Both the position numbers and the translations under genes were made by a program. Under the pieces are notes generated by a model that did no database searches, was not told where the DNA came from, and worked only from the letters and a program-made list of their open reading frames with translations. A stretch of DNA of 64,000 nucleotides, taken from NCBI GenBank assembly GCA_049325315.1, contig JBMONB010000009.1:1-64000 (forward strand). Direction: 5' to 3'. Source of the stretch: JAWLHU01 sp049325315 (GTDB lineage: Bacteria; Bacillota; Sulfobacillia; Symbiobacteriales; Symbiobacteriaceae). Position 1 is the stretch's first letter, and each line of letters starts with the position of its first letter. Positions 40,209 to 49,219 of this stretch are shown here, in pieces.

Positions 40209-41078
40209 CTACCGGAAGAAGAACCCCCGGCTCTCCAGCACCGCCCGCAGGTTCTCCCGGAGGCTGGCGGAGGCGGCGATGGTCTCGGGGCGGGTGCAGC
40301 GGCGGGCGGTGTGCTCGGCCCAGCCATACTCCACCCCCTCCTTCTCGGGCTCGCCGGCGATGGAGACCCGGCGCCCGGCATAGGTGCGGCGGGCGATCAT
40401 GGTCTGGTCGTACTCGGCCAGGCCGTCTTCCAGGGACTCGGTGCTGTAGCGCTCCCGGTGCACGGTCACCCGGGCCGGGAGGCGGGGCTTGACGCCGCGG
40501 CGCACATCTTCCCGCGGGTGGCCGATGGCCAGGCCGGCCAGGGCGAAGACCCCGTCGGGGAGGCCCAGCTCATCGGCGGCGGCCGCCGGGTCGTTGCGGA
40601 TCGAGCCCACCGGCACGGCGCCCAGGCCAAGCGACTCTGCTGCTACCAGGGCGTTCTGGAGCGCCAGGGCGGCGTCGACCGAGGCGACCAGGAAGCTCTC
40701 TAAGGTGGTGGCGGCATAGGGGTGGCCCTGCCGCTCGCAGACGTACTTCAGCCGGTAGATGTCTGGGCAGAGGACCAGCAGGACCGGGGCCTCCCTTATG
40801 AACTGCTGGTTGCCCGACAGGGTGGCGAGCCGGTCCTTGCGGTCGGGGTCCTCCACCACGACGATGCTGTAGGCCTGGAGGTTCGACGAGGTCGGGGCGC
40901 TGCGGGCCGCCACCAGAATCGCCTCCAGCGCCCCCTCGGGCAGGGGCTCGGGCGTGAACCCGCGCAGGGACTCATGGGCCGCCAGGAGGTCGAGCACCGG
41001 GTTGGCGATTCCATCCGGGAGGGTCACCCCCTCCAGCTCGAACCGGCTCCGGAAGGGGCGAGGGGTCGTATCCATCAT
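40209..41078 (-). CDS. Nitroreductase-family NAD(P)H:flavin oxidoreductase (NfsA-like)
   Basis: A 289-residue protein. AAHESLRGFTPEPLPEGALEAILVAARSAPTSSNLQAYSIVVVEDP is the FMN-binding start, LQNALVAAESLGLGAVPVGSIRND the central helix and LAGLAIGHPRE the C-terminal FMN motif. The longer C-terminal extension is as in NfsA. It is separated by one base from the DUF1177 gene upstream, so it belongs to the same transcript. It could reduce or oxidise an intermediate of the pathway. Confidence 0.88.
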   Translation of the reverse strand: MMDTTPRPFRSRFELEGVTLPDGIANPVLDLLAAHESLRGFTPEPLPEGALEAILVAARSAPTSSNLQAYSIVVVEDPDRKDRLATLSGNQQFIREAPVLLVLCPDIYRLKYVCERQGHPYAATTLESFLVASVDAALALQNALVAAESLGLGAVPVGSIRNDPAAAADELGLPDGVFALAGLAIGHPREDVRRGVKPRLPARVTVHRERYSTESLEDGLAEYDQTMIARRTYAGRRVSIAGEPEKEGVEYGWAEHTARRCTRPETIAASASLRENLRAVLESRGFFFR

Positions 41079-41079
41079 C

Positions 41080-42006
41080 TCACGCTCCCTGGAGGACCTT
41101 CATGCTGCCGTACAACTGCACCAGGCGGTCAAACTCCGCCTCGTCGTAGAACCGGAACTTCCCCCGGCCGAACCCCTTGGCCACCTCGAGGGCGAAGCGG
41201 ACGGCCAGGGCGATGTCGGTCTCGTGGCTGGCGCCGGTGGCGCAGCCGGGGACCATCGACTCGGCGGTGACCGCCACCCCCACCACCGGGGCGCTGGTGG
41301 CCACGCAGGGCTGCATGATGGAGTTCAGATGGTGCACGTCGTTGCCGTACGGGGTGATATCTTGCATGTTGATCGGCACGATCACCGGGGTGCGGCCGCA
41401 GACGATCTGGTAGGTGTCCAGCAGGTCGTCGGTCAGCCGCAGAATCCAGCCCTCCTTCACCGGGGCGCTGATCGCGATGCCCCGGTGGTTGACCAGGCGG
41501 TTCCCCTTGGTGGTGTCGATGGAGAGGATCGCATCCATCGCCGGGTCAACTTCCTTCTCGTTCATGGTGGCGACATCGACCGGGGAGCCCATGAAGGGCA
41601 CCGGGTCGTGGGGCTGGGTCGGGGCGTCGGGGCAGACGTGGGTGGTGACGATCACATCGCCCTCCAGCACGTCCCCCTCCCGCTGCATGTCGACCAGCTT
41701 CAGGGCGGTGGCCAGGGCGGCGGCGGCGCCGTCGCCATCGGAGACAAAGCCGATCTGGGCCGGCCGGGCTCCCAGGCCCCCGAGGCGGCCGATCACCCCC
41801 AGGGTGGGGGCGCTGCCGCTGGCCCGCTTGCCCTGGCTGCCGGGAATGACGATCTTGATAAAGTCAGTCTTCCCCTCGGGTCCGGCCACGGTCTCGACCT
41901 GGACCTGGTCATAGCCATGGCGGGCGAAGAACTCCCGGACGGTCTGACCGCTGGCCCGGGGCGAATCGAGCAGGGTGAGCAGTTCCAGTACGTGGTGCAG
42001 CGACAT
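41080..42006 (-). CDS. DUF1177-domain protein, copy 1
   Basis: A 308-residue protein of the uncharacterised DUF1177 family: VLELLTLLDSPRASGQTV, KTDFIKIVIPG, THVCPDAPTQPHDPVPFMGSPVDVATMNEKEVDPAMDAILSIDTTKGNRLVNHRGIAISAPVKEG, ITPYGNDVHHLNS and VPGCATGASHETDIA. Conserved Asp, His and Cys residues suggest a metal-dependent or hydrolytic enzyme, unproven. A second copy lies in the same operon at 47573-48517. Confidence 0.88.
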   Translation of the reverse strand: MSLHHVLELLTLLDSPRASGQTVREFFARHGYDQVQVETVAGPEGKTDFIKIVIPGSQGKRASGSAPTLGVIGRLGGLGARPAQIGFVSDGDGAAAALATALKLVDMQREGDVLEGDVIVTTHVCPDAPTQPHDPVPFMGSPVDVATMNEKEVDPAMDAILSIDTTKGNRLVNHRGIAISAPVKEGWILRLTDDLLDTYQIVCGRTPVIVPINMQDITPYGNDVHHLNSIMQPCVATSAPVVGVAVTAESMVPGCATGASHETDIALAVRFALEVAKGFGRGKFRFYDEAEFDRLVQLYGSMKVLQGA

Positions 42007-42012
42007 GTGCGT

Positions 42013-43089
42013 TTACTCCACTCCTTCGTCGTAGTACCGGGCCATCTCCACGCCCAGGATCGCCTCGACGGGCTTCATCTGCTCGGGGCGGCGGACGCCG
42101 GCGCCGAGGATCATGCGCCCCTTGGGGACCGCTACCATGACCACCCGGCGGCCGGTCTCGATCTCGGCGGTGGTCACCGGCAGCCCGGTCTCGGCGTCGA
42201 GGGCGGAGATCAGGTCGGGGAAGGTAGAGAGCCGCTCCCCTGCCCGGTCGGCGGTCATGAACTCGTTCCAGAAGGTCAGGTCGATTTCGCCGACCGTCAG
42301 TCGGCCCACATCGAAGCCGCCGGTGGTCTGGAGGTCGTAGTTCTTCACCTCGCCCGCGGCCAGGATCCGGCCGCCCAGGTGGCTGGCCAGCGCCTCTGCC
42401 ACACCCTGGCCGCCCCGCGAGCGGTTGGCCTGAATGATCGCGCCCAGCTCCAGTGCCTGGCTGACCGCCCCGGGGGCGCCGTTCTGCCGCACATAGTCGG
42501 CGGTGACGGGGTTGCGGGCGACAGCCACCATGCCGCCGGCCTCAACCGCAGCCTGGCGGATCAGCCGGTCGGTGGCGCCCAGGCTGCCCTCGACCACCAT
42601 CTGCACCTTCATGTTCCGGGCGGGGTTGCCGCCGCACATCGCCATGACCGACCAGTAGTCGGACCGGGTGTCGAGCCCCATGGAGCCCATGACCCCGGTG
42701 GGGTGGGCCCGGCCGTTGCAGGCCGCATCGACCACGGGGATTCCGGTCACGGCGGACTGAAACCAGCCGTTCAACGTGGCGTAGCCGCCGTTCTCCGAGG
42801 AGATCATGCCGGCGATTCGCCCGCCCAGCCGGTCGTTCAGCATGCGCACCACCGCGGCGAAGTCGTTGGGCTTGACGTACTGCTCCTTCGCGGCGGGGGC
42901 GCCGACCATGGAGACGGTGACGATCAGGTCGTCGGGCTTCAGGTCGGCCAGGGTCACCAGGCGGGGCTCGCCTACATCGAGCGCCATTTCCCCGGTGGCA
43001 ATGCCCTTCTGCATCGAGCCGCCGCCGCCGGCGCCCAGGAACGCGCCGCCGTAGGCGGCGTGCTGAACCGCTTCCCGGGTCAGAAGCAT
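42013..43089 (-). CDS. DUF917-family protein
   Basis: A 358-residue protein. The family start is AAYGGAFLGAGGGGSMQKG, with VTVSMVGAPAAKEQYVKP, ISSENGGYATLNGWFQSAVTGIPVVDAACNGRAHPTGVMGSMGL and a C-terminal domain VTTAEIETGRRVVMVAVPKG. DUF917 proteins usually lie next to hydantoinase/oxoprolinase (HyuA/HyuB) genes but have no agreed function. A nucleotide-like Gly-rich loop near residue 20 is visible. It lies 6 bases upstream of DUF1177 copy 1. Confidence 0.9.
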   Translation of the reverse strand: MLLTREAVQHAAYGGAFLGAGGGGSMQKGIATGEMALDVGEPRLVTLADLKPDDLIVTVSMVGAPAAKEQYVKPNDFAAVVRMLNDRLGGRIAGMISSENGGYATLNGWFQSAVTGIPVVDAACNGRAHPTGVMGSMGLDTRSDYWSVMAMCGGNPARNMKVQMVVEGSLGATDRLIRQAAVEAGGMVAVARNPVTADYVRQNGAPGAVSQALELGAIIQANRSRGGQGVAEALASHLGGRILAAGEVKNYDLQTTGGFDVGRLTVGEIDLTFWNEFMTADRAGERLSTFPDLISALDAETGLPVTTAEIETGRRVVMVAVPKGRMILGAGVRRPEQMKPVEAILGVEMARYYDEGVE

Positions 43090-43121
43090 GGGGATCCCTC
43101 CCTTTCATCGGTGGCGGGCTT

Positions 43122-43754
43122 CTACTGCAAGACGTACGAGAGCATCAGCCCGCCGGCCAGGACCGGATCGACGGCGGGGACCCCCAGTTCGCGCTGAATC
43201 CGGGGCGCCATGCCGATGGTGACAAAGCCGGTGCAGGCGAAGAGAATCGTGTCTGCCCCCTGGTCCACCAGCTTCCGGGCGGATGCGAGGGAGCGGTCGA
43301 CCGCCCCGGGCTCCAGCAGGTGGGTGGTGTTGGTCACACCCTCGGGCCGCTCCAGGGCGACCACCCGCTCCCCGAGAATCCGGGCCATGGCCGGGGGCAC
43401 CCGGTCGGTGATCGAGAGAACGCCGATGCGCCCGCCCAGGGCCAGCGCCGCTGCCGCCCCGGCCGAGCCGGCGGAGACCACCGGGAGCGAGACCGCCTGG
43501 CGGGTCTCCGCCAGCGCCGGATCAGAGGCACAGCTGATAAAGAGCGCCCTGGCGCCCTGGTCCACCATCTCGCGGGCCAGCGCCACGATCTTGGGGGTGG
43601 CAATCGCCTCGGTCTCGTCGCTGTGGACCCCCGTGGGCTGGTCGGGAATGCAGCGGCTGAAGGTCGGAAGGTTGAAGCGGGCCTCCAGCAGCTCGCCGTG
43701 CCTGTTCAGCACCTGGGGGTCCGCTGTGGTCAGCACGCGGATCACGCCGATCAT
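43122..43754 (-). CDS. Asp/Glu/hydantoin racemase-like protein
   Basis: A 210-residue protein of the HyuE/AroM-related superfamily. Two Cys expected for racemase acid/base catalysis appear as LFISCASDPAL and ILFACTGF. VVSAGSAGAAAALALGGRIGVLSITDRVP is the central loop region. It may racemise the cyclic substrate or an open-chain intermediate so that the hydrolase sees one enantiomer. It lies between DUF917 and HyuB in the operon. Confidence 0.85.
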   Translation of the reverse strand: MIGVIRVLTTADPQVLNRHGELLEARFNLPTFSRCIPDQPTGVHSDETEAIATPKIVALAREMVDQGARALFISCASDPALAETRQAVSLPVVSAGSAGAAAALALGGRIGVLSITDRVPPAMARILGERVVALERPEGVTNTTHLLEPGAVDRSLASARKLVDQGADTILFACTGFVTIGMAPRIQRELGVPAVDPVLAGGLMLSYVLQ

Positions 43755-43792
43755 GGTTGCACCTCGCTCTCGGGAGCCCGGCAGACGGGCTC

Positions 43793-45487
43793 TCAGTTTT
43801 GGGGCCGGTTCCGTTCGAGGCGCCCGTCGGCGGTGATGGACACGCCGTACTCAGCCGCCCCCTTCGGGGTGATTCGCTCCTCGTCGAGGTCGGCCCGAAC
43901 CTGCTCCAGGGGCCGCTCCAGCGGGTCGCCGTAGCCGGCGCCGCCGCCGATCTCGATCGTCAGCCGCTGGTCGGGGCGGCGCAGCTCGGCCAGGCCGTGA
44001 AGCTCGGGCCCTTCCTTGACCCGGTTCGGCTCCTCCAGCCGCAGGTTCGCCTTGCGCCCGTACTTGCCGCCGAAAAGGCCGGGCGTGGCCACCATCATCC
44101 CCTGGGGGTGCAGGCCGATCAGAATCGTCTCGCCGTCTTCCCGGAGCTTGCGCAGCCGGACCCGCTGGGCCAGGCCCCCGCGGTGACGGCCGGCGCCGGC
44201 GGAGTCGGGAATGAACTCCTTGCACTCCACCAGGAGCGGGGTGCGGCTCTCGAACATCTCCACCGAGACGTTGGCGGCGCTGGTGGGGAAGAGCAGCCCG
44301 CTCTTGCCGTCGCCGTGGGCGCTGCCGCCCTGGCCACCGCCCTGGAAGAGGTAGTCGCTGACCACCCGGCCCCGCTCATCCCGCCCGTAGGCGTAGGCGC
44401 CCATGGGCATGCCGGTGAACGACTGGACCCGGTCGGGCAGAACTGGCGCCAGGGCTGCGAAGATCAGCGGCGCACAGTACCAGCCGGTCATGGTCCTCAG
44501 GTTGACGGCGGCGGGGTAGCGGCAGTTGAGAATGGAGCCCTCGGGCGCCACGACCCGAATCGGGCGGTAGCAGCCGGCATTCGAGGGGATCTCGGGGGTC
44601 AGCACCGCCTTCAGGGCGTAGGTGGAGTGGGCTGCGGTGTAGCTGAGGGTGGCGTTGATGCCCCCCACCGGCACCTGCGGCGGGGCGCCCTCGTAGTCGA
44701 CCACCATCTCGGAGCCGCTGACCGTGATCTTCACCCGGAGCGGCATCGGGTCGCCGACGCCGTCGAAGAGCAGCTCGTGTCGGTACTCGCCGTCGGGAAC
44801 GGCGGCGATGGCCGCCCGCATGGCGGCCTCGGCCCGGTCCTGGACAACGGTGGCCAGCTCGGTGAGGCTGTCGAGCTGGTACTCGTCGATGAACGAGACC
44901 AGCCGGTCGGAGCCCACCCGGTTGGCGGTCACCTGGGCCTGCAGGTCGCCCCAGACCATCTCGCCCTTGCGGACATTGGCCCGAATCAGGTCGGCCAGGG
45001 TCTCGTTGAGCCGCCCCTGGTCGTAGAGCTTCATGGGGGGAATCTGGAGCCCTTCCTCGTAGATCTCCCGCACCTTGAGCGAGTCGCGGGTGCCGCCGAT
45101 GTCGGAGCAGTGGCCGATGGAGCCAACCAGCCCCACCAGCTTCCCCCGGTGGAAGACCGGGGTGACGATGGCGATGTCGTAGAGGTGACCGGCGCAGACC
45201 CAGGGGTCGTTGGTGATCAGCACGTCGCCCTCGCGGAGCGACTCGGGGGGAAACCGCTTCAGCAGCGCCTTGACCGCCATGGGCAGGGTCAGGTTGAAGA
45301 CGGGCATGGAGCGGGGGCCGTGGGCGATGGAGTTGCCTTGAGCGTCGAGCAGCTCCACGCCGAAGTCCTGCGCCTCGCCGATGATGGTGCTGAAGGAGGT
45401 CCGGTAGATGGTGATCCAGCACTCCTCGGCGATGTTGATCAGGCGGTTCCACATGATCTCCAGGGAGATCGGGTCAAAGCTGCTCAT
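43793..45487 (-). CDS. hyuB: Hydantoinase B/oxoprolinase-family subunit
   Basis: A 564-residue HyuB-type subunit: FDPISLEIMWNRLINIAEE at the N-terminus, TIIGEAQDFGVELLDAQGNSIAHGPRSMP, VLITNDPWVCAGHLYDIAIVTPVF with metal-binding candidates (Asp, His), and RHRGGLAQRVRLRK and GGGAGYGDPLERP near the end. With HyuA it forms an ATP-dependent cyclic-amide hydrolase (N-methylhydantoinase, 5-oxoprolinase or acetone carboxylase type). It overlaps hyuA by 4 bases. Confidence 0.92.
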   Translation of the reverse strand: MSSFDPISLEIMWNRLINIAEECWITIYRTSFSTIIGEAQDFGVELLDAQGNSIAHGPRSMPVFNLTLPMAVKALLKRFPPESLREGDVLITNDPWVCAGHLYDIAIVTPVFHRGKLVGLVGSIGHCSDIGGTRDSLKVREIYEEGLQIPPMKLYDQGRLNETLADLIRANVRKGEMVWGDLQAQVTANRVGSDRLVSFIDEYQLDSLTELATVVQDRAEAAMRAAIAAVPDGEYRHELLFDGVGDPMPLRVKITVSGSEMVVDYEGAPPQVPVGGINATLSYTAAHSTYALKAVLTPEIPSNAGCYRPIRVVAPEGSILNCRYPAAVNLRTMTGWYCAPLIFAALAPVLPDRVQSFTGMPMGAYAYGRDERGRVVSDYLFQGGGQGGSAHGDGKSGLLFPTSAANVSVEMFESRTPLLVECKEFIPDSAGAGRHRGGLAQRVRLRKLREDGETILIGLHPQGMMVATPGLFGGKYGRKANLRLEEPNRVKEGPELHGLAELRRPDQRLTIEIGGGAGYGDPLERPLEQVRADLDEERITPKGAAEYGVSITADGRLERNRPQN

Positions 45488-47580
45488 ACCCGGCTCACCA
45501 CCTTAATGACCAGATTGCCGTACTCGTCGACCCGCAGGGAGTCGCGCGGCCCCACCACGGTGGTGGACTCCCGCTCCTCCACGATCGCCGGGCCTTCCAG
45601 TTCGGCCCCCACCGGCAGGCGGTAGCGGTCGTAGACCTTTGCCTCGACATAGCCGCCGCTCTCGGGGAAGTAGACCTTCCGGCTCCCCTTGGCGGCGACC
45701 GCCGGGTCGGGGTTCAGCGACGCCGCCTGGCGGGTCAGCCGCACGGGCGACTGATCGCCGCTGACCACCAGGCGCCAGTTGAGCGCCATCACCCGGTGGC
45801 CGTCGAGCACGGTGTGGTAGAGCCGCCGGTACTCGGCGGCGAAGGCCGCCTCCAGGGCGGGCAGATGGGCCGGACCCAGCTCACCGGCGGGAACCGGGAC
45901 GTCGATGTCGTGGAACTGGCCGGTCAGGCGCATCTCGGCCCAGCGCTCCACCCGGATCTGCTCCGGCTGGACACCTGCCTCCCGAAGCAGTTCCCTCCCC
46001 TTCGCCTCCATCTCGGCGTACAGGGCGTTGACCGCCGGCCAGTCGAGGTCGGCCAGCTCGCCGGGGAAGGATTGAACGAAGTCAAAGGAGATGGGCGCTA
46101 CCAGGAAGCCCAGGGCGCTGGCTGCACCGGAGGCCTGGGGGATCACCACCTCGGACAGGCCCAGAATCCGGGCGACCCGAGCGGCGTGGGCGGGGCCGGC
46201 GCCGCCGAAGGCGACCATGGCGAAGCGGCGGGGGTCCTGCCCCTTCTCGATCAGGTAGACCCGGGCGGCGGAGGCCATGTTCTCGCAGACAATGGAGTAG
46301 ATGCCCCAGGCGGTCTGCACCCCGGTCAGGTTGAGCGGGGAGCCGACCCGGGCCAGCGCCGCCCCGGCGGCCTCGGCGTCGAGGTTCATCTCGCCGCCCA
46401 GGAAGTAGCCGGGGTCGAAGTAGCCCAGGGTCAGGCAGGCGTCGGTGACGGCGGGCTCGGTGCCCCCCAGCCCGTAGCTGACCGGGCCCGGGTCGGCGCC
46501 GCCGGACTCGGGGCCCACCTTCAGCAGCCCCATGGCATCGACCCGGGCCAGCGAGCCGCCGCCGGCGCCGATCTCGATCATGTCGACCACGGGCGCCTTG
46601 ACCGGCAGGCCGGAGCCCCGCTTAAAGCGGTGGACCCGGGCCGCCTCCATCATGGGCGCCACGAAGGGCTTGCCATTCTGAATCAGGCAGGCCTTGGCGG
46701 TGGTGCCGCCCATGTCGAAGGCGAGCAGGTCCTTGCGCCCCTGGAGCCCACCGAAGAAGGCGGCCACGAGGGCGCCGCCCGCCGGGCCCGACTCCAGCAG
46801 GCGAATGGGGAACTGCCGGGCCATGGCCGGGCTGGCGGTGCCGCCGCTGGACTGCATCAGGTAAAAGCGGCCGGTGAAACCCTCGGCCGCCAGGGCGGTC
46901 TCAAGCCGCTGCACGTAGCGCTGCATCAGCGGCTGAACGTAGGCGTTGCAGACGGTGGTGCAGGTGCGCTCGTACTCACGGATCTCGGGAACCACCTCGG
47001 AGCTGAGGGAGACGTGCAGCTGGGGGAACTCCTCCGCAAGGATGCGCCCCACCATCCGCTCGTTCTCCGGATTCCGGTAGCTGTGAAGAAAGCAGACCGC
47101 GACCGCCTCCACGCCATCATCCACAAGGCGGGTGGCCAGCTCCCGGACCTGGTCGGGCGACGGGGCGGTAAGTACCAGGCCGTCGCGGGTGGTCCGCTCG
47201 TCGACCTCAAGCCGGTGGCGGCGGGAGACCATGGGGTCGGGAAACTGGAGGAAAAGGTCGTAGATGTCGTAGCGCTGCTCCTTGCCCATCTCCAGCACAT
47301 CGCGGAAGCCCCGGGTGGTCAGCAGCCCGGTCTTCACGCCCCGCCGCTCGATGATGGCGTTGGTCACCAGGGTGGTGCCGTGCACGATGGTGTCTACGTC
47401 GGTCAGGCTCAGGCTGTGCTTCGCCAGCAGCTCCTGGAGCCCGGCCAGCGCCCCGACGGCGGGGTCGCGCGGGGTGGTCAGCCGCTTGTGCAGGGCGATG
47501 GTGCCGCTCTCCTGATCCAGCAGCACATAGTCGGTGAAGGTGCCGCCGATGTCGATGCCGATTCGGTAGCGTCTAGGCAT
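45484..47580 (-). CDS. hyuA: Hydantoinase A/oxoprolinase-family ATPase subunit
   Basis: A 698-residue HyuA-type subunit. It has the actin-like ATPase motif GIDIGGTFTDYVLLD (residues 8-22), VHGTTLVTNAIIERRG, FDMGGTTAKACLI and an IEIGAGGGSLARVD loop, and a C-terminal domain TGQFHDIDVPVP. HyuA phosphorylates or otherwise activates the ring carbonyl with ATP before hydrolysis by HyuB. Exact substrates range from hydantoins to 5-oxoproline and caprolactam; none can be chosen from sequence. Confidence 0.92.
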   Translation of the reverse strand: MPRRYRIGIDIGGTFTDYVLLDQESGTIALHKRLTTPRDPAVGALAGLQELLAKHSLSLTDVDTIVHGTTLVTNAIIERRGVKTGLLTTRGFRDVLEMGKEQRYDIYDLFLQFPDPMVSRRHRLEVDERTTRDGLVLTAPSPDQVRELATRLVDDGVEAVAVCFLHSYRNPENERMVGRILAEEFPQLHVSLSSEVVPEIREYERTCTTVCNAYVQPLMQRYVQRLETALAAEGFTGRFYLMQSSGGTASPAMARQFPIRLLESGPAGGALVAAFFGGLQGRKDLLAFDMGGTTAKACLIQNGKPFVAPMMEAARVHRFKRGSGLPVKAPVVDMIEIGAGGGSLARVDAMGLLKVGPESGGADPGPVSYGLGGTEPAVTDACLTLGYFDPGYFLGGEMNLDAEAAGAALARVGSPLNLTGVQTAWGIYSIVCENMASAARVYLIEKGQDPRRFAMVAFGGAGPAHAARVARILGLSEVVIPQASGAASALGFLVAPISFDFVQSFPGELADLDWPAVNALYAEMEAKGRELLREAGVQPEQIRVERWAEMRLTGQFHDIDVPVPAGELGPAHLPALEAAFAAEYRRLYHTVLDGHRVMALNWRLVVSGDQSPVRLTRQAASLNPDPAVAAKGSRKVYFPESGGYVEAKVYDRYRLPVGAELEGPAIVEERESTTVVGPRDSLRVDEYGNLVIKVVSRV

Positions 47581-48517
47581 CGGGCAGGGCTCCCCTCTGC
47601 AAGTGCTTCATGGAGCCGTAGAGCGACTGGATTCGCTCCCACTCGGCGGCGTCGTGGAAGTCGACCACACCGGCGCCGAACTGCTTGGCCACCTCCACCG
47701 CAAACCGGGCGGCCACCTCAATGTCGGCCGGCTGGCTCGCCCCCGTGGCACAGCCGGGAACGGGCACCTCTGCGGTGAGGGCGACGCCCACCACCGGAAT
47801 CGCCGTGGTGACGCAGGGCTGCATGATGGAGTTGATATGGTAGAGCCCGTTGCCGTAGGGCGTGATATCCTGCGTTGTGATCGGGAGAACCAGGGGGAGA
47901 CGGCCGGTGACCCAGCCCAGCACGTCGAGCAGGCCATCGCTCACCCGGAGGATATACCCTTCCTTGACCGTCGGGGTGATGGCGATTCCCCGGGCGTTCA
48001 GAATCCGGTTGCCCCGGGTGGTGTCGATGGAGAGGGCGGCGTCCATGTCGGGGGTGACCTCATGGTCGTTCGCCACGGCGCTGTCCACGGGGGAGCCCAT
48101 GAACGGCACGGGATGATGGGGCCGGGTCGGGGCGTTGGGGCAGATGTGGGTGGTGATCACCACGTCGCCAGGGAGCCGGTCGCCGCGGGCCGCCATCTCG
48201 GTCAGCTTCAGGGCGGCGGCCAGGGCGGCAATCGCCCCGTCGGCGTCGGAGACCATGCCGATCATCTCGGGCCGGGCGCCAATGCCGCCCAGGCGGCCGA
48301 TGATGCCCAGGGTGCGGGCGCTGCCGCCGGCGCTCTTTCCGGCGGTGCCGGGAATCCGGATCGTGACGAAATCGGTATGGCCCCTGGCCCCCTCCACTCG
48401 CTGGAAGGTGGCCTCCACCGGGCCTCGCTCCCGCAGCAGGTCGCAGACCGCTGCGCCCGACGCTGCTGGGCTGTCGAGAAGCTCGAAGATCTCTACGGTT
48501 TGTCGCATTGTCATCAT
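47573..48517 (-). CDS. DUF1177-domain protein, copy 2
   Basis: A 314-residue paralogue of the protein at 41080-42006, sharing ELLDSP, HTDFVTIRIPG, GRLGGIGARPEMIGMVSDADGAIAALAAALKL, THICPNAPTRPHHPVPFMGSPVDSA, DTTRGN and VPGCATGASQPADIE. It overlaps hyuA by 8 bases. Two ATGs (48517, 48508) are close together; the exact start is uncertain. Two diverged copies in one operon suggest hetero-oligomer subunits or sequential steps on similar intermediates. Confidence 0.88.
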   Translation of the reverse strand: MMTMRQTVEIFELLDSPAASGAAVCDLLRERGPVEATFQRVEGARGHTDFVTIRIPGTAGKSAGGSARTLGIIGRLGGIGARPEMIGMVSDADGAIAALAAALKLTEMAARGDRLPGDVVITTHICPNAPTRPHHPVPFMGSPVDSAVANDHEVTPDMDAALSIDTTRGNRILNARGIAITPTVKEGYILRVSDGLLDVLGWVTGRLPLVLPITTQDITPYGNGLYHINSIMQPCVTTAIPVVGVALTAEVPVPGCATGASQPADIEVAARFAVEVAKQFGAGVVDFHDAAEWERIQSLYGSMKHLQRGALPDA

Positions 48518-48532
48518 CCGAACCGCCCTTCG

Positions 48533-49219
48533 TTACGCAGTCACCTCGGCGAGGATGCGGGCCGCCATGGACCGGGCGAGCACAACCGGCCCGCCGAACC
48601 CGTCCCGGGCCGCCTCCTTCATCGCGAGGGTGTAGCCGAAGCAGTCCATGAACAGCACGGTGCCCCCCTGCTCCCGCGCCTGGCGGGCTGCCGCTCTGAT
48701 CTCACCCAGGGGGTCGGGGCCATAGGGGTTGGCCGGAACCGAGAGGGCACCGGGGGCGCCCATGTCGGCCCACTTGCGCCGGGTCTGCTCCACCTGCTCG
48801 GGCAGGGGGGTCAGCGAGGCAGGCAGCCCGCCGGCAGCCAGGCCCAGGACCACCTTGTAGAGCGCCTCCTGGGGCTGAAGGAGCAGCCGGGTGTGCTGGA
48901 AGGGCGGGAAGGCTCCCGTGCACATGAGCAGGGTGCCGGCCACGCCGTCCTCCTGCTCGAGCCGGGTGATCTGCTCTTGCAGGCGGGCCAGAATCTTCGG
49001 CTTGGAGAGCCGGACCGGCTGGCCCGAGGCCCGCAGGGTGATCAGGGTGTACTCGCCCGCCGTGGGCGCCAGCGCCGCCACATCGGCGTCGGAGAGGGTG
49101 TCGAGGGCGCCCCGCTCGATCAGCTGGTAGCCGGAGCCGAGCGCTTCCTGCATGTCGGCGGTCAGCGCATCGGAGCGAGGGGACTCGCCGATGGTGAGCA
49201 CGCCAAGCCGGACCGTCAT
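48533..49219 (-). CDS. AroM-family protein
   Basis: A 228-residue protein: VRLGVLTIGESPRSD at the start, PTAGEYTLITLRASGQPVRLSKPKILARLQEQI in the middle, and VLFMDCFGYTLAMKEAARDGFGGPVVLARSMAARILAEV with one conserved Cys at the end. AroM shares the Asp/Glu racemase fold and has no established activity. Together with the racemase-like protein at 43122 it gives this operon two members of that fold. It overlaps the permease stop by one base. Confidence 0.88.
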   Translation of the reverse strand: MTVRLGVLTIGESPRSDALTADMQEALGSGYQLIERGALDTLSDADVAALAPTAGEYTLITLRASGQPVRLSKPKILARLQEQITRLEQEDGVAGTLLMCTGAFPPFQHTRLLLQPQEALYKVVLGLAAGGLPASLTPLPEQVEQTRRKWADMGAPGALSVPANPYGPDPLGEIRAAARQAREQGGTVLFMDCFGYTLAMKEAARDGFGGPVVLARSMAARILAEVTA

